The notes: generated by a model from the letters alone, not told the origin. Counted from the first letter of the stretch, positions 9,561 to 18,249 are shown. The stretch is DNA of 64,000 nt from Actinophytocola algeriensis (GCF_014203735.1 NZ_JACHJQ010000006.1:443698-507697), one strand, 5' to 3'. Made by a program: numbers and translations.

Positions 9561-10334
9561 ATGCCGCTCCTCCAAGATCTCCTCGCCGCCATCGCGGGCG
9601 GCCGGGTCGAGATCGTCGACCTGACCGCGCCACTGTCCAACGAGACGCCGATCCTGCAGCTGCCGGAGCCGTTCTCGAACACGATCCCGTTCTCGCTGGA
9701 GCTGATCAGCCGCTACGACGACGCAGGGCCCGGCTGGTACTGGAACAACATCCACACCGGTGAGCACACCGGCACGCACGTCGACGCGCCCGTGCACTGG
9801 GCCACCGGCAAGGACGGCGCCGACGTCTCCCAGCTCGCGCTGACCCAGCTCGTCGCGCCCGCCGTCGTGGTCGACGTGTCCGGCCGGGTGGCCGACGACG
9901 CCGACTTCCTGCTGGGCATCGACGACGTGAAGGCGTGGGAGGCCGCGAACGGGCCCCTTCCCGACGGCGCCTGGCTGTTGCTGCGCACCGGCTGGGACGC
10001 ACGGTCGACCGACGCGGGCCGGTTCCTCAACGCCGACGAGAACGGCCCGCACTCCCCCGGCATCTCGGCGGAGTGCGCGCGGTGGCTCGCGGAGGACACC
10101 GGGCTCGTGGGGCTCGGGGTGGAGACGGTCGGCACCGACGCGGGTGCCGCGCACTCGTTCGAGCCCGCTTTCCCGTGTCACCACTACTTCCTGGGCGCCG
10201 GGAAGATGGGGCTGACGCAACTGCGGAACGTCGCGTCGCTGCCGCCGACTGGCGCGGTGCTCGTGGTGTCGCCGCTGCCGATCGTCGGCGGTTCCGGCAG
10301 CCCGGCGCGGGTGTACGCACTGGTCGAGCGGTGA
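9561..10334 (+). CDS. Cyclase-family protein (kynurenine-formamidase-like metal hydrolase)
   Basis: 257 aa from the ATG at 9561. A TTG 21 bp upstream would add a few unsupported residues. The metal-binding motif HxGTHxDxPxH appears as HTGTHVDAPVH near residue 75, with DLTAPLS at the N-terminus and GLGVETVGTD near residue 190, all typical of the cyclase/KynB/isatin hydrolase family. These Zn or Mn enzymes hydrolyse amides and lactones. The stop overlaps the GTG start of the TPP enzyme (GTGA), so the pair is translationally coupled. A hydrolase-plus-decarboxylase pathway for a keto-acid or aryl substrate is plausible but unproven. Confidence 0.88.
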   Translation: MPLLQDLLAAIAGGRVEIVDLTAPLSNETPILQLPEPFSNTIPFSLELISRYDDAGPGWYWNNIHTGEHTGTHVDAPVHWATGKDGADVSQLALTQLVAPAVVVDVSGRVADDADFLLGIDDVKAWEAANGPLPDGAWLLLRTGWDARSTDAGRFLNADENGPHSPGISAECARWLAEDTGLVGLGVETVGTDAGAAHSFEPAFPCHHYFLGAGKMGLTQLRNVASLPPTGAVLVVSPLPIVGGSGSPARVYALVER

Positions 10335-12190
10335 GCGGGCCGCCGGTGTCTGGACCGACGAGCAGCGCAGGAAGCTCGGCCACGAGCGACCGAGCAGCGC
10401 AGGAGGGAAGACACCGGGACAAGGCCCGCGAACACCGAGCGGAGCGAGGCAAGCCGACACTGAGCGGGCCGCCGGTGTCTGGACCGACGAGCAGCGCAGG
10501 GAGCTCGGCCACGAGCGACCGAGCAGCGCAGGAGGGAAGACACCGGGACAAGGCCCGCGAACGCCGAGCGGAGCGAGGCAAGTCGACACTGAGCACGACC
10601 GCGGACCTGGTCGGCGCCACGCTCGCGGAACTCGGTGTGGCGCAGGCGTTCGGGGTGGTCGGCAGCGGCAACTTCGTCGTCACGGGCGCGTTGGTGGCCC
10701 GCGGGGTGCCGTTCGTCGCGGCGCGGCACGAGTGCGGCGCGACCGTGATGGCCGACGCGTACGCGCGGATGAGCGACCGGCTGCCGGTGGTCACGCTGCA
10801 CCAGGGGTGCGGGCTGACCAACGCGCTGACCGGCATCACGGAGGCGGCGAAGAGCCGCACTCCGCTGCTCGTGCTGACCGCCGACACACCCGGTGCGGCG
10901 GTGACCGCGAACTTCCGGATCGACCAGGACGCGGCGATCAGGGCGGTGGGCGCGGTCTCCGAACGCGTCCACTCGCCCGCGTCGGCGGTGGCGGACACCG
11001 TGCGCGCGTACCGGAAAGCCGTGCACGAGCGGCGGACCGTCGTGCTGAACCTGCCGCTGGACGTGCAGGCGGCACCCGCGGTACCCGGCCCGGCGACGGT
11101 GCCCGTGGTGCCGCGACCGGTCCGGCCGGACGCGGACGCCGTGGCCTCGTTGGCGAACGCTCTGCGCGGCGCCCGGCGTCCGGTGTTCGTGGCGGGGCGC
11201 GGCGCCCGGCACGCGGCCGATTCCTTGCGGGCACTCGCGGAGGCCACCGGCGCCCTGCTGGCGACGTCCGCGGTGGCGCACGGGTTGTTCGCCGGCGATC
11301 CGTGGTCGCTGGGGATCTCCGGCGGGTTCGCGTCGCCGCGCACGGCCGCGTTGATCGCCGACGCGGATCTCGTGGTGGGCTGGGGCTGTGCGCTCAACAA
11401 GTGGACGACGAAGCACGGCGCCCTGCTCGGCGCGACCGTCGCGCAGGTCGACCTGGACCCGGCGGCGTTCGGCGCGCACACGCGGGTCGGCCTCGGTGTG
11501 GTCGGGGACGTGGCGTGGACCGCGCGGGACGTGCTCGCCGCGCTCGACGGGTACACACAGGACGGTTACCGCACCGCACCCCTCGGCGAGGTCCGGTGGA
11601 CCCCGCCGGCCGACGAGTCCACCGCGGACCGCATCGACCCTCGGGTGCTGAGCGCGCGACTCGACGCGCTGCTGCCCGCCGCGCGGACCGTGTCGGTGGA
11701 CTCGGGGAACTTCATGGGGTACCCGAGCGCGTACCTGTCGGTGCCCGACGAGTACGGGTTCTGCTTCACACAGGCGTTCCAGTCGATCGGCCTCGGCCTG
11801 GCGACCGCGCTCGGCGCCGCGCTCGCCCGGCCGGACCGGCTGCCGGTCGCGGCACTGGGCGATGGCGGGTTCCTCATGGGGGTCGCCGAGCTGGAAACCG
11901 TGGTGCGACTGGGTATCCCGATGGTGGTGGTCGTGTACGACGACGCCGCGTACGGCGCGGAGATCCACCACTTCGGCAGGGACGCCGACCTGTCGACGGT
12001 CACCTTCCCCGACACCGGCCTCGCGGCGATCGGCGAAGGCTTCGGCTGCGCGGGCCTGACCGTCCGCACGGTCGCCGACCTCGACGGCGTGACCCGGTGG
12101 CTCGACGGTCCCCGCGACCGCCCCCTGCTGGTCGACGCGAAGATCACCGACGACGGCGGCTCGTGGTGGCTGGCGGAGGCGTTCCGGTAG
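10331..12190 (+). CDS. Thiamine-pyrophosphate enzyme (acetolactate-synthase-like) with an 86-residue repeat insert
   Basis: 619 aa from GTG 10331, which overlaps the cyclase stop. Family features begin only after residue ~88: TADLVGATLAELGV, the activating Glu in RHECGATVMADAYAR, a central Rossmann-like domain, and the C-terminal TPP site GDGG with YDDAAYG replacing the usual NNxxYG. Without residues 2-87 the protein would be ~533 aa, normal for acetolactate synthase, benzoylformate decarboxylase or sulfopyruvate decarboxylase relatives. The extra N-terminus is two near-identical 43-residue units encoded by the 129-bp tandem repeat. It is Ser/Ala/Arg-rich and unlikely to fold. The ancestral start was probably the same GTGAGC, now separated from the rest. 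An internal start is possible, but none with a good ribosome site is seen. Confidence 0.87.
   Translation: MSGPPVSGPTSSAGSSATSDRAAQEGRHRDKAREHRAERGKPTLSGPPVSGPTSSAGSSATSDRAAQEGRHRDKARERRAERGKSTLSTTADLVGATLAELGVAQAFGVVGSGNFVVTGALVARGVPFVAARHECGATVMADAYARMSDRLPVVTLHQGCGLTNALTGITEAAKSRTPLLVLTADTPGAAVTANFRIDQDAAIRAVGAVSERVHSPASAVADTVRAYRKAVHERRTVVLNLPLDVQAAPAVPGPATVPVVPRPVRPDADAVASLANALRGARRPVFVAGRGARHAADSLRALAEATGALLATSAVAHGLFAGDPWSLGISGGFASPRTAALIADADLVVGWGCALNKWTTKHGALLGATVAQVDLDPAAFGAHTRVGLGVVGDVAWTARDVLAALDGYTQDGYRTAPLGEVRWTPPADESTADRIDPRVLSARLDALLPAARTVSVDSGNFMGYPSAYLSVPDEYGFCFTQAFQSIGLGLATALGAALARPDRLPVAALGDGGFLMGVAELETVVRLGIPMVVVVYDDAAYGAEIHHFGRDADLSTVTFPDTGLAAIGEGFGCAGLTVRTVADLDGVTRWLDGPRDRPLLVDAKITDDGGSWWLAEAFR
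10332..10589 (+). repeat. Two tandem copies of a 129-bp element inserted in frame at the start of the TPP gene
   Basis: Copies run 10332-10460 and 10461-10589, each opening with TGAGC. A third TGAGC at 10590 resumes the gene, so TGAGC looks like a target duplication. The copies differ at only a few positions (for example aagctc/gagctc, aacacc/aacgcc, agccg/agtcg). Because 129 is a multiple of three and neither strand has a stop in this frame, the TPP reading frame survives. The unit contains GCAGCGCAGGA-type sub-repeats. No coding role is evident and it is probably a mobile intergenic repeat. Confidence 0.9.
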
Positions 12191-12284
12191 CGCACCGGCG
12201 TGCGCCCGCCCACCGCACCGGCGCGGCCCCGGGGTTTCTCGGCGGGCCTGGCGGGAATCCCGCTGTTCCGGGGAGGTGAGGACC

Positions 12285-12695
12285 GTGACCGCGACAATGG
12301 CGAAGTCGGCCAGGTCAGCGCGGGTCGCCGTGCTGGTGCTCGGCGTGGTGTACCTGGCGCTCGCCGTGACGGGCATCCTCGTCGTCGGGTGGGGCGCGAT
12401 CCACGAGGCGGATCCCGCGCTGCTGCTCGGCGTGTTCGGGGTGAGCAGGCTGCTGGACATCGCGCACGCCGTGCTCGGGGTCGTGGCCGTGCTGGCGGCG
12501 GTCCGCGGCGCGGCGAGCCTGTTCGCGGCGATCGGGACGGTCGTGTTCACCGCGATGGCGGCGTACGGCGTGATCGCCGGGGTGATCGGCGACGTCGGCG
12601 ACCCGCTGCACATGACGTGGTGGAACGTCGGTCTGTACGTGTTGTCCGCGCTGACCTGCGCGCTCGTCTACGCGTTGCGCCTGAGGGCGCGCTGA
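12285..12695 (+). CDS. Four-helix integral membrane protein (DUF4383-like)
   Basis: 136 aa with four hydrophobic segments (about residues 12-32, 48-72, 74-95 and 108-130) separated by short loops. The pattern, including the HAVLGV element in helix two, fits the DUF4383 family of small actinobacterial membrane proteins with no known function. I chose GTG 12285 because GGGGAGG lies 8 bp upstream. An in-frame GTG 9 bp earlier overlaps that ribosome site. It is followed after 9 bp by the acidic DUF5709-like protein, and the pair may be co-transcribed. Confidence 0.8.
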   Translation: MTATMAKSARSARVAVLVLGVVYLALAVTGILVVGWGAIHEADPALLLGVFGVSRLLDIAHAVLGVVAVLAAVRGAASLFAAIGTVVFTAMAAYGVIAGVIGDVGDPLHMTWWNVGLYVLSALTCALVYALRLRAR

Positions 12696-12704
12696 GGAGG
12701 AACC

Positions 12705-13100
12705 ATGACTACCGACGAACCGGCCCCCGAGGGGCTCTCCGCGGCAGAGGACCTCGACGAGGACCGGCTGCGGCTGGACCCGCTCGAGGACGGCATGGAC
12801 CCGCCGGAGCACTGGTCGCAGGCGATGGAACACGGGACGACCGAGCGGGAGACCCGCGAGGGCCAGGACCTCGACGAGCGCCTCCGCGAGGAACAACCCG
12901 ACACCGCCGCGCCCCGCGAGCCCCGCGACGAGATCGACCGCATGGACGCGGCGGGCGAACTGGAGGGCCACCCCACGGACGACGGCGTGCCCGCCTACGC
13001 CCGCGACACCGAGACACCACCGGAGGAAGCCCGCCGGGGCCAGACCGCTGACGAAGGCGCGGGCTCGGTGGCCAGGGAACTGCGCACACCGCGCACCTGA
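12705..13100 (+). CDS. Acidic disordered protein (DUF5709-like)
   Basis: 131 aa, rich in Glu, Asp, Pro and Arg, with no hydrophobic core. The segment LDEDRLRLDPLEDGMDPPEH near residue 17 and DERLREE near residue 63 match the conserved core of DUF5709, a soluble actinobacterial family of unknown role that is often stress-linked. A GAGGA ribosome site precedes the ATG at 12705. A strong hairpin follows at 13110-13145. Confidence 0.82.
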   Translation: MTTDEPAPEGLSAAEDLDEDRLRLDPLEDGMDPPEHWSQAMEHGTTERETREGQDLDERLREEQPDTAAPREPRDEIDRMDAAGELEGHPTDDGVPAYARDTETPPEEARRGQTADEGAGSVARELRTPRT

Positions 13101-13109
13101 CGCCCGCGC

Positions 13110-13145
13110 GCGAGTCCCCCGTGCCCACCCGGACGGGGGACTCGC
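13110..13145. terminator. Bidirectional hairpin terminator
   Basis: Perfect 13-bp stem (GCGAGTCCCCCGT, 13110-13122, against 13133-13145) with a 10-nt loop. It lies between the 3' ends of the DUF5709-like gene (+) and the corA gene (-), which are convergent. Confidence 0.85.
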
Positions 13146-13149
13146 CGCG

Positions 13150-14121
13150 TCATAGCCAGTCCCGGTGTTTGAACAGGGCGTAGAGAGCACCGCCCACCAG
13201 CAAGATCAACGCCGTGGACATCCAGAAGCCCCACACCTCCCCGTCGCCGGGGTACGGGACGTTCTGGCCGTAGAAACCGGTGATCGCGGTCGGGACGGCG
13301 ATGATCGCGGCCCACCCGGTCACCTTCTTCATGATCAGGTTGAGCCGGTTGCCCTGGATGTTGAGCTGCGTCTCGCGGATGGTGGTCACCAGGTCCCGCA
13401 ACGACTCCGTCCACTCCGACGCACGCAGCACGTGGTCGTAGACGTCCTGGAAGTAGGGCGTCATCGCCTGGTCGACGATGCGGTCCTCCCGCCGCAGCAA
13501 CGTGTTCACGACCTCCCGCATCGGCAGCACCACCCGCCGCAGCGTCACGAGCGACTTCCGCAGCGCGAGCGCCCGCCGCTGCGCCTCCGGCGCCGACGCG
13601 TTCTCGTCGAACACGGTGTCCTCGAGGTCCTCGATCAGGTCGTCGAGGCTCTGCACAGCCGCGAAGTGCGTGTCGACCACGTAGTCCAGCAGCCCGTGGA
13701 CCAGGAACCCGACGCCGCTCTTCGCGAGGTGCGACAGCTCGTCCCACCGCCGCACCACCGCGCCGATGTCGAAGGCATCGCCCGCCCGGACCGTCACCAC
13801 CACGCGGTCGGTGACGAACATGCCCAGCTCCGCGGTCGTCACCAGGCACGTGTCCTGGTCCAGCTCGACCGAGTACGCCGTCACGTAACTGTGGGTGTCG
13901 TACCGGTCGACCTTGGGCCGCTGCCGCAGGTGCATGGCGTCCTCGATCGCCAGCTCGTGCAGCCCCAGCTCGGACGACACCAGCGCGAGGTCCGCCTCGG
14001 TCGGGTCGCCGAGGTCGATCCACACGGTCAGCGCGTCGTCGCGGAGGTGGTCGGAGATGTCCTCCGGCGGGAAGTCCTCGGCCTCCAGGACCCCGTTCCG
14101 GTACAAGCGCGTGCGTGCCAC
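13150..14121 (-). CDS. CorA-family divalent cation transporter
   Basis: 323 aa from GTG 14121 (VARTRLYRNG). A longer frame to 14172 overlaps the intergenic palindrome and is unlikely. The N-terminal cytoplasmic domain is followed by a long helical segment with paired Glu/Asp (LEDTVFDEN) and two C-terminal membrane helices. The pore loop reads YGQN, where canonical Mg2+ CorA has YGMN. This Gln variant recurs in actinobacterial CorA relatives and in Zn-exporting branches often has altered selectivity, so the transported ion is uncertain. It probably forms pentamers. It is divergent from the methyltransferase gene across a palindromic site. Confidence 0.9.
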   Translation of the reverse strand: MARTRLYRNGVLEAEDFPPEDISDHLRDDALTVWIDLGDPTEADLALVSSELGLHELAIEDAMHLRQRPKVDRYDTHSYVTAYSVELDQDTCLVTTAELGMFVTDRVVVTVRAGDAFDIGAVVRRWDELSHLAKSGVGFLVHGLLDYVVDTHFAAVQSLDDLIEDLEDTVFDENASAPEAQRRALALRKSLVTLRRVVLPMREVVNTLLRREDRIVDQAMTPYFQDVYDHVLRASEWTESLRDLVTTIRETQLNIQGNRLNLIMKKVTGWAAIIAVPTAITGFYGQNVPYPGDGEVWGFWMSTALILLVGGALYALFKHRDWL

Positions 14122-14149
14122 CAGGCCAACGGTAGCCGCGCGTGGCCAG

Positions 14150-14183
14150 CCGCACAGAACATCGTTGTACACGTTCTGTGCGG
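14150..14183. promoter_or_regulatory. Inverted repeat between divergent corA and methyltransferase genes
   Basis: Perfect 11-bp arms CCGCACAGAAC and GTTCTGTGCGG separated by 12 nt. Because the flanking genes diverge, it cannot be a simple 3' terminator. It could be an operator for a dimeric regulator or a structured leader. No regulator is adjacent to suggest which. Confidence 0.5.
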
Positions 14184-14237
14184 ACTCGCATGCGGGGAGG
14201 AACCCGTCGGTGCTCCCGGTTGGGCGAAACTTGTCGG

Positions 14238-15011
14238 ATGGCCGAACCGATGGACTTCTACGACTCCCTCGCCGAGGACTACCACCTCATGTTCGCCGAC
14301 TGGTGGACGAGCGCGGTCGCGCAGGGCGAGACACTGGACGGGATCCTGCGTGACCGCGGCGTTCCCGAGGGAGCGACGCTGCTCGACTGCACGTGTGGCA
14401 TCGGCACGCAGGCCTTGCCGCTCGCCGCGCGCGGGTACCGGGTCACCGGTTCCGACCTGTCGGCGAGCGCCGTCGCGCGGGCACGGGACGAGGCCGCCCG
14501 CCGCGGCATCCCGATCACGCTGGGCACGGCCGATGTCCGTGAGCTGACCGCGGCCGAGCCGTTCGACGTGGTGATCTCCGCGGACAACTCGCTCCCCCAC
14601 CTGCGCACCGACGACGATCTCGGCGCCGCGCTGGCGGCGATCCGCACCGTGCTCGCGCCGGACGGGGTGTTCCTCGCGAGCGTCCGCGACTACGACGCGC
14701 TCGCCCGCGACCGGGTCGCGGGCGTCATGCCCGTCACCCACACCGAGAACGGCGCCCGCCGCATCGTCGGCCAGTCGTGGACCTGGACCGACGACCTCCG
14801 CACGGTCACGTTCGACCTGTTCATGTTGCGGCAGCGGGAAGACGGGTGGACCGCGTCTGTCCGGACCACCGTCTACCGGGCGTGGCGGCGGGCCGAGCTG
14901 ACCGCCGCGCTCACCGCCGCCGGGTTCACCGACATCGTCTGGGCCGACCCGCCGGACAGCGGCTACTACCAGCCGGTGGTCACCGCGCGGACGATGCGGC
15001 GGGACACCTGA
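14238..15011 (+). CDS. Class I SAM-dependent methyltransferase
   Basis: 257 aa. Motif I is visible near residue 55 (CTCGIGTQALPLA), followed by the acidic end of strand 2 (VTGSDLS) and motif II/III (FDVVISADNSLPHL), typical of Rossmann-type SAM methyltransferases (methyltransf_25/11 type). I chose ATG 14238, 36 bp upstream of the family's conserved YDSLAEDYH opening. The longer frame reads through the palindrome upstream. Substrate unknown. The C-terminal strand pair (TVYRAWRRAEL, SGYYQPVV) suits a small-molecule rather than rRNA enzyme. Confidence 0.88.
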   Translation: MAEPMDFYDSLAEDYHLMFADWWTSAVAQGETLDGILRDRGVPEGATLLDCTCGIGTQALPLAARGYRVTGSDLSASAVARARDEAARRGIPITLGTADVRELTAAEPFDVVISADNSLPHLRTDDDLGAALAAIRTVLAPDGVFLASVRDYDALARDRVAGVMPVTHTENGARRIVGQSWTWTDDLRTVTFDLFMLRQREDGWTASVRTTVYRAWRRAELTAALTAAGFTDIVWADPPDSGYYQPVVTARTMRRDT

Positions 15012-15067
15012 CGGCAGGACGAAGCTGCGGGTGTGCAAAGTAGGCGGTCGAGGCGTCCCACCAGGAC

Positions 15068-15469
15068 TCACGTGGCGAGCTGGTCCGGCGCGACTGGTTC
15101 CGGCACCACCCGCACGTCGGCCTGCTCGACCTCGACGTGGGAGCCCAGCCGGGTGAGCCGGTCGACGTCGCGCCGGGCGGTCACGCCTTGGCGGGCGGCG
15201 AAGTCCGGACCGTGGGACACGACGACGCCGGTGACGTCGACGCGTTCGCCCGGCTGGACCGGCATCGCGGAGCGGCCCGCCAGCTTCAGCTTCACCCACA
15301 CGTAGTCGTCGCGGGTGGTGGTCGCCCAGAAGCCGGTGTCGGCGGGCACGGACTCGACGGTCATCCCGCGCAGGGTGACCCGGTGCGGCGCGGACGGCTC
15401 GGACGCCGCGGTGGTGCCGCACCCCGCGGTCAGCAGTGCCATCACGACCACGAGCCAACGCATGCGCAC
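15068..15469 (-). CDS. Small secreted lipoprotein
   Basis: 133 aa with an N-terminal signal ending in a lipobox (LLTAGC, Cys near residue 17), so it should be lipidated and anchored on the outer face of the membrane. The mature part is a small beta-rich domain with no recognised catalytic motif (TRDDYVWVKLKL, RVDVTGVVV). It resembles OB-like, DNA-binding-free domains seen in short actinobacterial lipoproteins. Two starts, at 15469 and 15463, are equally possible. It is convergent with the methyltransferase gene. Confidence 0.75.
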   Translation of the reverse strand: MRMRWLVVVMALLTAGCGTTAASEPSAPHRVTLRGMTVESVPADTGFWATTTRDDYVWVKLKLAGRSAMPVQPGERVDVTGVVVSHGPDFAARQGVTARRDVDRLTRLGSHVEVEQADVRVVPEPVAPDQLAT

Positions 15470-15575
15470 ACAGTTACTCGCGCCCGACGCGGCCCGCCAC
15501 CGGGAGCAGCCGATTGCACCAGGTCGGGTGGAATATGGTTCGGCACCGTTACAGGCGCTGCTCTACGCTCCGGCC

Positions 15576-16607
15576 ATGCTGCCCTGGTCCTCGCCGCTGG
15601 CCGGCCGAATCGAGAACGACGTCATCCACAGTGAGTTGCTGCGGGACAACCCGCTGGGCGACCCGCACGAGCGACCGGTGTACGTGTACCTGCCGCCCGG
15701 CTATGACGATTCGGACCGTCGCTACCCGGTGGTGTACGTGATCCAGGGCTACACCGGCCACGTGACCATGTGGTTCAACCGCAGACCGTTCGCCCGCCCG
15801 TACCCGGAAATGGCCGACGACGTCTTCGCCGAGGGCGACACCCCACCCGCGATCCTGGTGTACGTCGACGCGTGGACCGCGTTCGGCGGCAGCCAGTTCG
15901 TGGACTCTCCCGCCACCGGCCGCTACCACTCGTATCTCTGCGACGAGGTGGTCCCGTGGGTCGACGCCCGCTACCGCACCCTGGCATCCCCCGCCCACCG
16001 GGCGATCTCCGGCAAGTCGAGCGGGGGCTACGGCGCCATGATCACCCCGATGCTCCGCCCCGACCTGTTCGGCGCCCTGGCCACCCACGCCGGCGACGCC
16101 CTGTTCGACGTGTGCTATCCGTCGGACTTCCCGAAAGCGGCCCGCATCCTCCGGGACACGTACGAGGGCGACTACCGGAAGTTCTTCGCCGACGTGGCGC
16201 AGCGCGTGCACGGCACGAGGGACTCGGACATGGAACTGATGGAGATCTACGGCTACGCGGCGGCCTACTCGGGCAACGAGGACGGCACGGTGTCCCTGCC
16301 GTTCGACGACACGGGCGCACTGGTACCGGAGGTCTGGGCACGGTGGCTGCGCTGGGACCCGGTCCGCATGGCCGCACAGGAAGAACACGCGACCACCCTC
16401 CGCGACCTGAAAGCCATCTGGATAGACGCGGGCCGCGGCGACGAGTACTACCTCGACCTGGGCGCCACGGCGTTCCACCGAGCAGTGGCGGCAGCGGGCG
16501 CGGCGGCCGACCGAGTCCACTTCGAACTGTTCGAAGGCCGCCACGGCAACATCGACTACCGCTACCCGATGGCCCTGAAGTGGCTCTGCGAACGCATCGC
16601 CCCCTGA
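15576..16607 (+). CDS. Alpha/beta hydrolase, esterase-D/enterochelin-esterase-like
   Basis: 343 aa. The nucleophile elbow GKSSGG (Ser near residue 148) follows the family pattern GxSxG. PVVYVIQGYTG supplies the oxyanion-hole strand near residue 52, and the His is probably in RHGNIDYRYP near the C-terminus. No signal peptide, so this is a cytoplasmic esterase of the D/Fes type, which hydrolyses siderophore esters or S-formylglutathione-like substrates. The ATG at 15576 was preferred to the much longer open frame upstream, which overlaps the divergent lipoprotein gene. Confidence 0.87.
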   Translation: MLPWSSPLAGRIENDVIHSELLRDNPLGDPHERPVYVYLPPGYDDSDRRYPVVYVIQGYTGHVTMWFNRRPFARPYPEMADDVFAEGDTPPAILVYVDAWTAFGGSQFVDSPATGRYHSYLCDEVVPWVDARYRTLASPAHRAISGKSSGGYGAMITPMLRPDLFGALATHAGDALFDVCYPSDFPKAARILRDTYEGDYRKFFADVAQRVHGTRDSDMELMEIYGYAAAYSGNEDGTVSLPFDDTGALVPEVWARWLRWDPVRMAAQEEHATTLRDLKAIWIDAGRGDEYYLDLGATAFHRAVAAAGAAADRVHFELFEGRHGNIDYRYPMALKWLCERIAP

Positions 16608-16669
16608 AGGGCCCCGGGGCACCCTCACGACGAGAGAAGCCGAGCGCAGGCCCGAACCCACACCTGCCT

Positions 16670-16700
16670 GCCCCTCCGGCGAGGACAAAGCACCCCGTGC
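16670..16700. repeat. Fragment of the TCCGGCGAGGACA intergenic repeat family
   Basis: 31-bp stretch that matches 59008-59038 at 28 of 31 positions. It shares the reverse-strand core TTTGTCCTCGCCGGA with 45257-45271. It lies in the ~100-bp gap between the convergent esterase and PhoD genes, ahead of the PhoD stop. The rest of the gap shows nothing else I recognise. Confidence 0.7.
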
Positions 16701-16707
16701 AGAACCC

Positions 16708-18249
16708 CTATCGCTGCGGCGCAAGCGTTCTGGACCACAGACTCACACCCTGACCATCACGCAGCCAGACCGTCAGCGCCCCGGAACCACCGTCCACCCG
16801 TACCTCACCGAAGTGCTGGAATCCTTCCAGCGGCGAGGTGTTCGCCCTCGGCGGCGCGTGCGTGAACACCGCCTCGGGGCCGAATGTCGGGTCGAGGGTG
16901 TTGGGCCCGAAGGCGCCGGCGTGCAGCGGGCCGGACACGAACTCCCAGAACGGGTCGAAGTCCCCGACCGCCGCGCGATCCGGTGAGTAGTGGTGTGCCG
17001 CGGTGTAGTGCACGTCCGCGGTCAGCCACACGACATTCCGCACCCGCCTGCGCGCGAGCGTGCGCAGCACTCCGGCCAGCTCGTGCTCCCGGCCACCGGG
17101 AACCCCGGGCAGCCCGTTGGCGACGCCCTCGATGTCGGCGCCGTCGGGCACGGTCAGCCCGATCGGCAGGTCAGCGGCGACGATCTTCCACGTCGCCGTG
17201 CTGCGCGCGAGGCCGTCGACCAGCCAGCGCGCCTGCCGCGCCCCCAGGACCACGCCCCGGCCGTCGCGGGGCGAGTTGTTCGCGTCCTTGTACGTGCGCA
17301 TGTCGAGCACGAACACCTCGACGTGCCGCCCGTACGAGAAGCTCCGGTACACCCGCCCGTCGACGGCGCGGCGCTCGTCGATCGGCTGCCACTCGTGGAA
17401 CGCACGGAACGCGCGCGCGGCGAGCACGTCGACGCGCTTCTCGGTGTACTGCGGCAGGTCCAGGATCTCGCCCGGGTACCAGTTGTTGGTGACCTCGTGA
17501 TCGTCCCACTGGACGACCGAAGGCACGCGCGCGGCGAAGGCACGCACGTTCTCGTCCAGCATGTTGTACGCGAACTGCCCCCGGTACTCGTCGAGCGTCT
17601 CGGCGACCTTCGTCTTCTCCCGCGTCACGAGGTTGCGCCAGACCCGGCCGTCGGGCAGCGCCACGGTCTCGGCGAGCGGGCCGTCGGCGTACACGGTGTC
17701 GCCGCTGTGCAGGAAGAAGTCGGGGCGGCGGGCGAGCATCGACCGGTACGCGGTCATGCCGCCGATGTCCGGGTTGATCCCCCAGCCCTGTCCGGCGACG
17801 TCACCGGACCACGTGAACCGGACGTCCTCGCGGCCGGCCGGCGCGGTGCGGAACGACCCGGTGAGCGCCTCGCTGCGGGCGCGGCCGTCGAGGTCCTCCG
17901 CGGTGACGCGGTAGTGCACGGTCCGGCCGGGTGCGAGGTGGTCGAGCCGGAGCTTACCGGTGCCGCCGGTCTCCGGCGTGAGCACGGGCCCGCGCACCAC
18001 CCGGGACCGGCGGAAGTCCGCGACACCGTCCCTGTCGTAGGCGACCTCCACCAGCATGCGGGCCGGCCGGTCGGCGCGGGTCCACACGATCGCGCCGTCG
18101 GTGGTCACGTCACCGGTCTGCACGCCGTGCGTGAGGACCGGCCGCTGCCGCGTCGCCAGCGCGACACCCGGCACACCCGCCGCGAGCACCCCCGCGCCGA
18201 CCGCACCCGCCCGCAACACCGTCCGCCTGCTGACCCGCTCGTTCGTCAT
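16708..18249 (-). CDS. PhoD-family alkaline phosphatase, Tat-secreted
   Basis: 513 aa. The N-terminus carries a twin-arginine signal (VSRRTVLRAGAVGAG, cleavage near VALA). The mature enzyme has the PhoD N-domain (TDGAIVWTRADRP) and the Ca2+/Fe3+ site motifs HSGDTVYADG, WDDHEVTNNW and TADVHYTAAHH. PhoD enzymes are secreted phosphodiesterases/monoesterases released by Tat, normally under phosphate-starvation control. I see no obvious PHO box, but the start codon is inside a perfect hairpin (18240-18278), suggesting control of translation. The 3' end abuts the intergenic repeat at 16670. Confidence 0.93.
   Translation of the reverse strand: MTNERVSRRTVLRAGAVGAGVLAAGVPGVALATRQRPVLTHGVQTGDVTTDGAIVWTRADRPARMLVEVAYDRDGVADFRRSRVVRGPVLTPETGGTGKLRLDHLAPGRTVHYRVTAEDLDGRARSEALTGSFRTAPAGREDVRFTWSGDVAGQGWGINPDIGGMTAYRSMLARRPDFFLHSGDTVYADGPLAETVALPDGRVWRNLVTREKTKVAETLDEYRGQFAYNMLDENVRAFAARVPSVVQWDDHEVTNNWYPGEILDLPQYTEKRVDVLAARAFRAFHEWQPIDERRAVDGRVYRSFSYGRHVEVFVLDMRTYKDANNSPRDGRGVVLGARQARWLVDGLARSTATWKIVAADLPIGLTVPDGADIEGVANGLPGVPGGREHELAGVLRTLARRRVRNVVWLTADVHYTAAHHYSPDRAAVGDFDPFWEFVSGPLHAGAFGPNTLDPTFGPEAVFTHAPPRANTSPLEGFQHFGEVRVDGGSGALTVWLRDGQGVSLWSRTLAPQR

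Noticed and set aside
8163-10589. 808-codon minus-strand frame including the 129-bp repeats
   Set aside because: Antisense to three recognised genes. It is open only because of codon bias, and its repeat part explains none of its length.
10184-12613. 809-codon minus-strand frame over the TPP gene
   Set aside because: Antisense to a clear TPP-enzyme gene with conserved motifs.
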